Of a stretch of 37,810 bases of DNA, positions 36,801-37,810 are shown piece after piece. A program made the position numbers and the translations under genes. The notes below the pieces were generated by a model, which saw nothing but the letters and a program-made list of their open reading frames with translations, had not been told where the DNA came from and did no database searches. The stretch lies in contig JAQYUY010000116.1 of the NCBI GenBank assembly GCA_028728195.1, forward strand, positions 1 through 37,810. Direction: 5' to 3'. This DNA is from Endozoicomonas sp. (ex Botrylloides leachii) (GTDB taxonomy: Bacteria; Pseudomonadota; Gammaproteobacteria; Pseudomonadales; Endozoicomonadaceae). Each line of letters opens with the position of its first letter. Position 1 is the first letter of the stretch.

Positions 36801-37308
36801 TTATATTTTGCGCGATATTTTGCGCGACATTGGTAAAAACATTAAGGATGATGCTGAAATAATTTCAGAGGCGATTAAGGTCTCCCCTAATTTTTATTAT
36901 GCCAGTGATCGACTTAAAAACGATAAAAAGTTTGTTATGGAGGCCCTTTCGCGTTATAGCAGTGCTATATTCTCGTATGTTAGCAACCCCCTTAAAGAGG
37001 ATCATGAGGTAGTGCTCGCTGCATTAAGAAGGTATGATGAGATTAATGATATATTCTTCCCACTGAGATTTGCACACTCAAACTTACTTAGCGATGAGAA
37101 TTTTATCACTGAAGCTGTAAAACTGACACCAAAAGCTTTAGACTATGCCAGCGATGAATTGCGCAACAATAGCTCCTTTGTAAAAAAATTACTCCATATT
37201 GATAATCGGGTTTTAAGCTATGCAAGCGATACGTTAAAAACTGATCAAGCATTAATGGACTATCGCGATCAGGTCAGCATCTTAAATACGGCGATACCAT
37301 CACAGTAA
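33811..37308 (+). CDS. exported DUF4116-repeat protein, 1165 residues
   Basis: The TTG at 33811 gives a good Sec signal peptide (MFKSFFLLLSLALSFICDFS, cleavage near QAGGG). The N-terminal half is cysteine-containing (NCEDK, TLCKKK, SRCHYDCQ), consistent with disulfides outside the cytoplasm; its fold is not recognised. Residues ~740-1150 hold about 15 units of ~25 residues built on YASDRLKND..(V/F)..EA(V/L), the DUF4116 pattern known from Legionella and other host-associated microbes; function of the domain is unknown. The start is uncertain: the conserved ribosome binding site at 33751 points to about 33763-33766, where in frame only CTG (33766) is available, while an ATG at 33776 is one frame off and would join if the T8 tract at 33823-33830 had nine Ts. 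The leader duplication suggests this is one member of a tandem family. Confidence 0.85.
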   Translation: MFKSFFLLLSLALSFICDFSQAGGGEKNCEDKALSLQLIVDSLPEYVILKNYSVINRIYYANNDFEHDESSSQFKLTLCKKKLNVPDVHPPHQALNTLACHSDSLLPQEPIEFEFNSEVSTSFNFNNIVISWILSGQNPSQSFRITHQIDDSYRASSLDESDPTTIIISNNGELKYFSATHNSPEFQESRCHYDCQPSADEQGDITITCELSHDELEPINLEQYTTLGTVTKLTQDMSAEALLQIPPLLKKPQESFIWLNQQSNRLLNYFNTDRVFHQCLSPQQRNVSSNCESITQQLQNEANHFCEEANALLSGYEQFLAFAGNTDNALISDYRNELTVLKRKLIELTNAVKKQTANMSFVLQHTTGALEPNHYEEWLAQCQHLKSILQHLIKPQVASEINSLHDLIFFTHKRFFGGLPVIAEQSGQGRVNGFEYRDVRSFGFRSINGKWTQFVKDGEDTLVNADIVSALKTLDSEVTIFDIPTVFHLNARIDNYICEAAMIEQDKTDNSRRIKLSFSDELIAKHTVAKTCRRYFFLVSALRACDMDPTCMTLKLNQEEGKLSLDYTPIASREEMQRLYELCLLMLAIINNLDWRTHDNKAWDFASLETKLKQSEWDIDSFMKLLFSINYKHETFYTRLNQAYKRLNELEDSMTDWRPVKTDLLINAYKMFSEKDQQRELKAFINVMVIKRPKTILPLLRPYPELMALLDQDNIPIKYVVGKTDNPQHVTNALCLGEANVFDHVSEKLIDNREFILEQIKQHPQAMKTNINGWSRWHKDKDLMGEAFLHRACDWKHLDENWKNDKQFILHLISPERIYPEDVSDQLLKDRDVILAFLSQKIPVSDVSDINLKSFSDDQEIMLKAVSAYFMDCQYASDRLKNDQKFINEAVKINGYTLAYFSDTVRDDIDVVKTACNSDACALQYASDRLREDKSIVLAAVSKRGIALKYASDKLKNDPDVFIAAINQDYRAYNYAGSAWKQNREAVLAAVKGSRHPYILRDILRDIGKNIKDDAEIISEAIKVSPNFYYASDRLKNDKKFVMEALSRYSSAIFSYVSNPLKEDHEVVLAALRRYDEINDIFFPLRFAHSNLLSDENFITEAVKLTPKALDYASDELRNNSSFVKKLLHIDNRVLSYASDTLKTDQALMDYRDQVSILNTAIPSQ
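36178..37262 (+). repeat. array of DUF4116-type repeat units within the coding region
   Basis: Units recur about every 25 codons: YASDRLKNDQKFINEAV, YASDRLREDKSIVLAAV, YASDKLKNDPDVFIAAI, YASDRLKNDKKFVMEAL, YASDELRNNSSFVKKLL and YASDTLKTDQALMDY are the clearest; others (FSDTVRDD, YAGSAWKQN, YVSNPLKED, FAHSNLLSD) are degenerate. One more unit, VSEKLIDNREFILEQI, lies just upstream near 36050. The repeats are alike in protein but diverged in DNA, so the array is old. Confidence 0.85.
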
Positions 37309-37313
37309 TATCC

Positions 37314-37455
37314 ATTATCTTTTCTAACTAGGCTATTGCGCTGGCGACCTGAATACCAATACGGCGCTGGAACTCCTCGCAATAGCCTTGCTATGACTCC
37401 TCATTCTGTCTTGTTATGGAATTTGGCTGCCCATACTTATTACAGTGGTTAGCTA
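37314..37455. repeat. dispersed repeat, copy 2 (after the DUF4116 gene)
   Basis: Starts six bases past the DUF4116 stop codon. It carries a perfect 10-base inverted repeat, GGCTATTGCG (37331-37340) and CGCAATAGCC (37378-37387), with a 37-base interval. It aligns with 15643-15780 upstream of tonB and runs directly into leader copy B. It has no coding frame. The hairpin may also serve as the transcript end of the DUF4116 gene, though no T-run follows. Confidence 0.7.
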
Positions 37456-37810
37456 TCAAGTAGTTAGCTAATTTATTTCAAAAAATCATTATCAACTGGT
37501 ATGAGGTATGCCAAAAAGTCTCATTAAAATGTGTCTGGTTGTAGTTGAATAGTGTAAAGGTATTTTTAGAACCAAAAATTTAATAGGCCACTGCCTTATA
37601 ATAGCTATTTCCGCATTAATTAAAAAGACTGAAGGGTATAAATTATTTTTCCACAAATAATCATATAACTTATTGATAAAATTTTTAACTAGCGTCTACA
37701 CTGCTCTATCAAGTACAGCCAAGTAGCACTCCACATAATAATCTGGTCTCAGATCAGTTAGGCTGTGGGAATGCAAAAAAAAATTTAAATGCAATAAAGG
37801 AGTAAGAATA
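37449..37810 (+). repeat. long conserved leader, copy B (window edge)
   Basis: Second copy of the leader at 33392-33764, cut by the window end immediately after AAGGAGTAAGAATA. Differences include CATAAT for TATAAT and a nine-A run (37776-37784) where copy A has seven. Given what copy A precedes, a coding start should lie within a few bases to the right of the window. Confidence 0.8.

Overview
The window looks like a chromosomal segment of an AT-rich gammaproteobacterium. The conserved genes (lptE-holA, mutY, hemB-ppk1, a tonB-exbB-exbD heme uptake operon, mepM) are typical of Oceanospirillales/Pseudomonadales. HemB is the Asp-type, Mg-dependent form seen in Pseudomonas, and hemB lies next to ppk1 as it does there. 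The SET-domain methyltransferase, very large unrecognised proteins with coiled coils and membrane hairpins, and DUF4116-repeat proteins resemble host-associated bacteria such as Endozoicomonas or Legionella relatives. I infer an Endozoicomonas-like symbiont; this is from gene content only.

Layout. Bases 1-2923: an unidentified 3' end, lptE (LPS transport lipoprotein), holA (DNA polymerase III delta) and an unrecognised 288-residue lipoprotein, all on +. Bases 2924-4287: a mostly empty stretch, a small SET-domain protein with canonical eukaryote-like zinc cysteines, and a wrecked IS3-family element in which the start of OrfA is joined to the end of OrfB. Bases 4288-11739 (-): a 2483-residue protein with an SF2-helicase-like core inside long disordered and coiled-coil flanks. 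Bases 11855-15645 (-): a tightly packed operon tonB-exbB-exbD-(37-residue ORF)-hmuU-hmuV. The usual hmuT binding-protein gene is absent and its place is taken by a tiny ORF that overlaps both neighbours. Bases 16453-22504 (+): mutY, an M23 peptidase (mepM), hemB and ppk1. Bases 22519-27459: a 635-residue membrane protein of unknown role, a nitrilase-family amidase divergent from a TANGO2/NRDE protein, a small exported protein with a clear terminator, and a YdjM-family membrane protein. Bases 27822-32912 (-): a 1696-residue unknown protein with two hydrophobic regions. Bases 33811-37308 (+): a 1165-residue exported protein ending in about 15 DUF4116-type repeat units.

The most unusual structure is at the right end. 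About 365 bp upstream of the DUF4116 gene (33392-33764) recurs, roughly 80% identical by eye, at 37449-37810, where the window stops just after a conserved ribosome binding site. This predicts a second DUF4116 paralog immediately to the right under the same leader, that is, a tandem array of exported repeat proteins. A different repeat of about 140 bp with an inverted-repeat core lies between the gene and the second leader (37314-37455), and a diverged copy abuts the start of tonB (15643-15780).

The housekeeping genes are ordinary. The large orphan proteins, the SET protein and the DUF4116 protein are scattered among them and may be host-interaction factors, but no secretion signal for the cytoplasmic-looking giants can be shown from sequence alone. 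No tRNA, rRNA, CRISPR array, integrase or intact transposase was seen.
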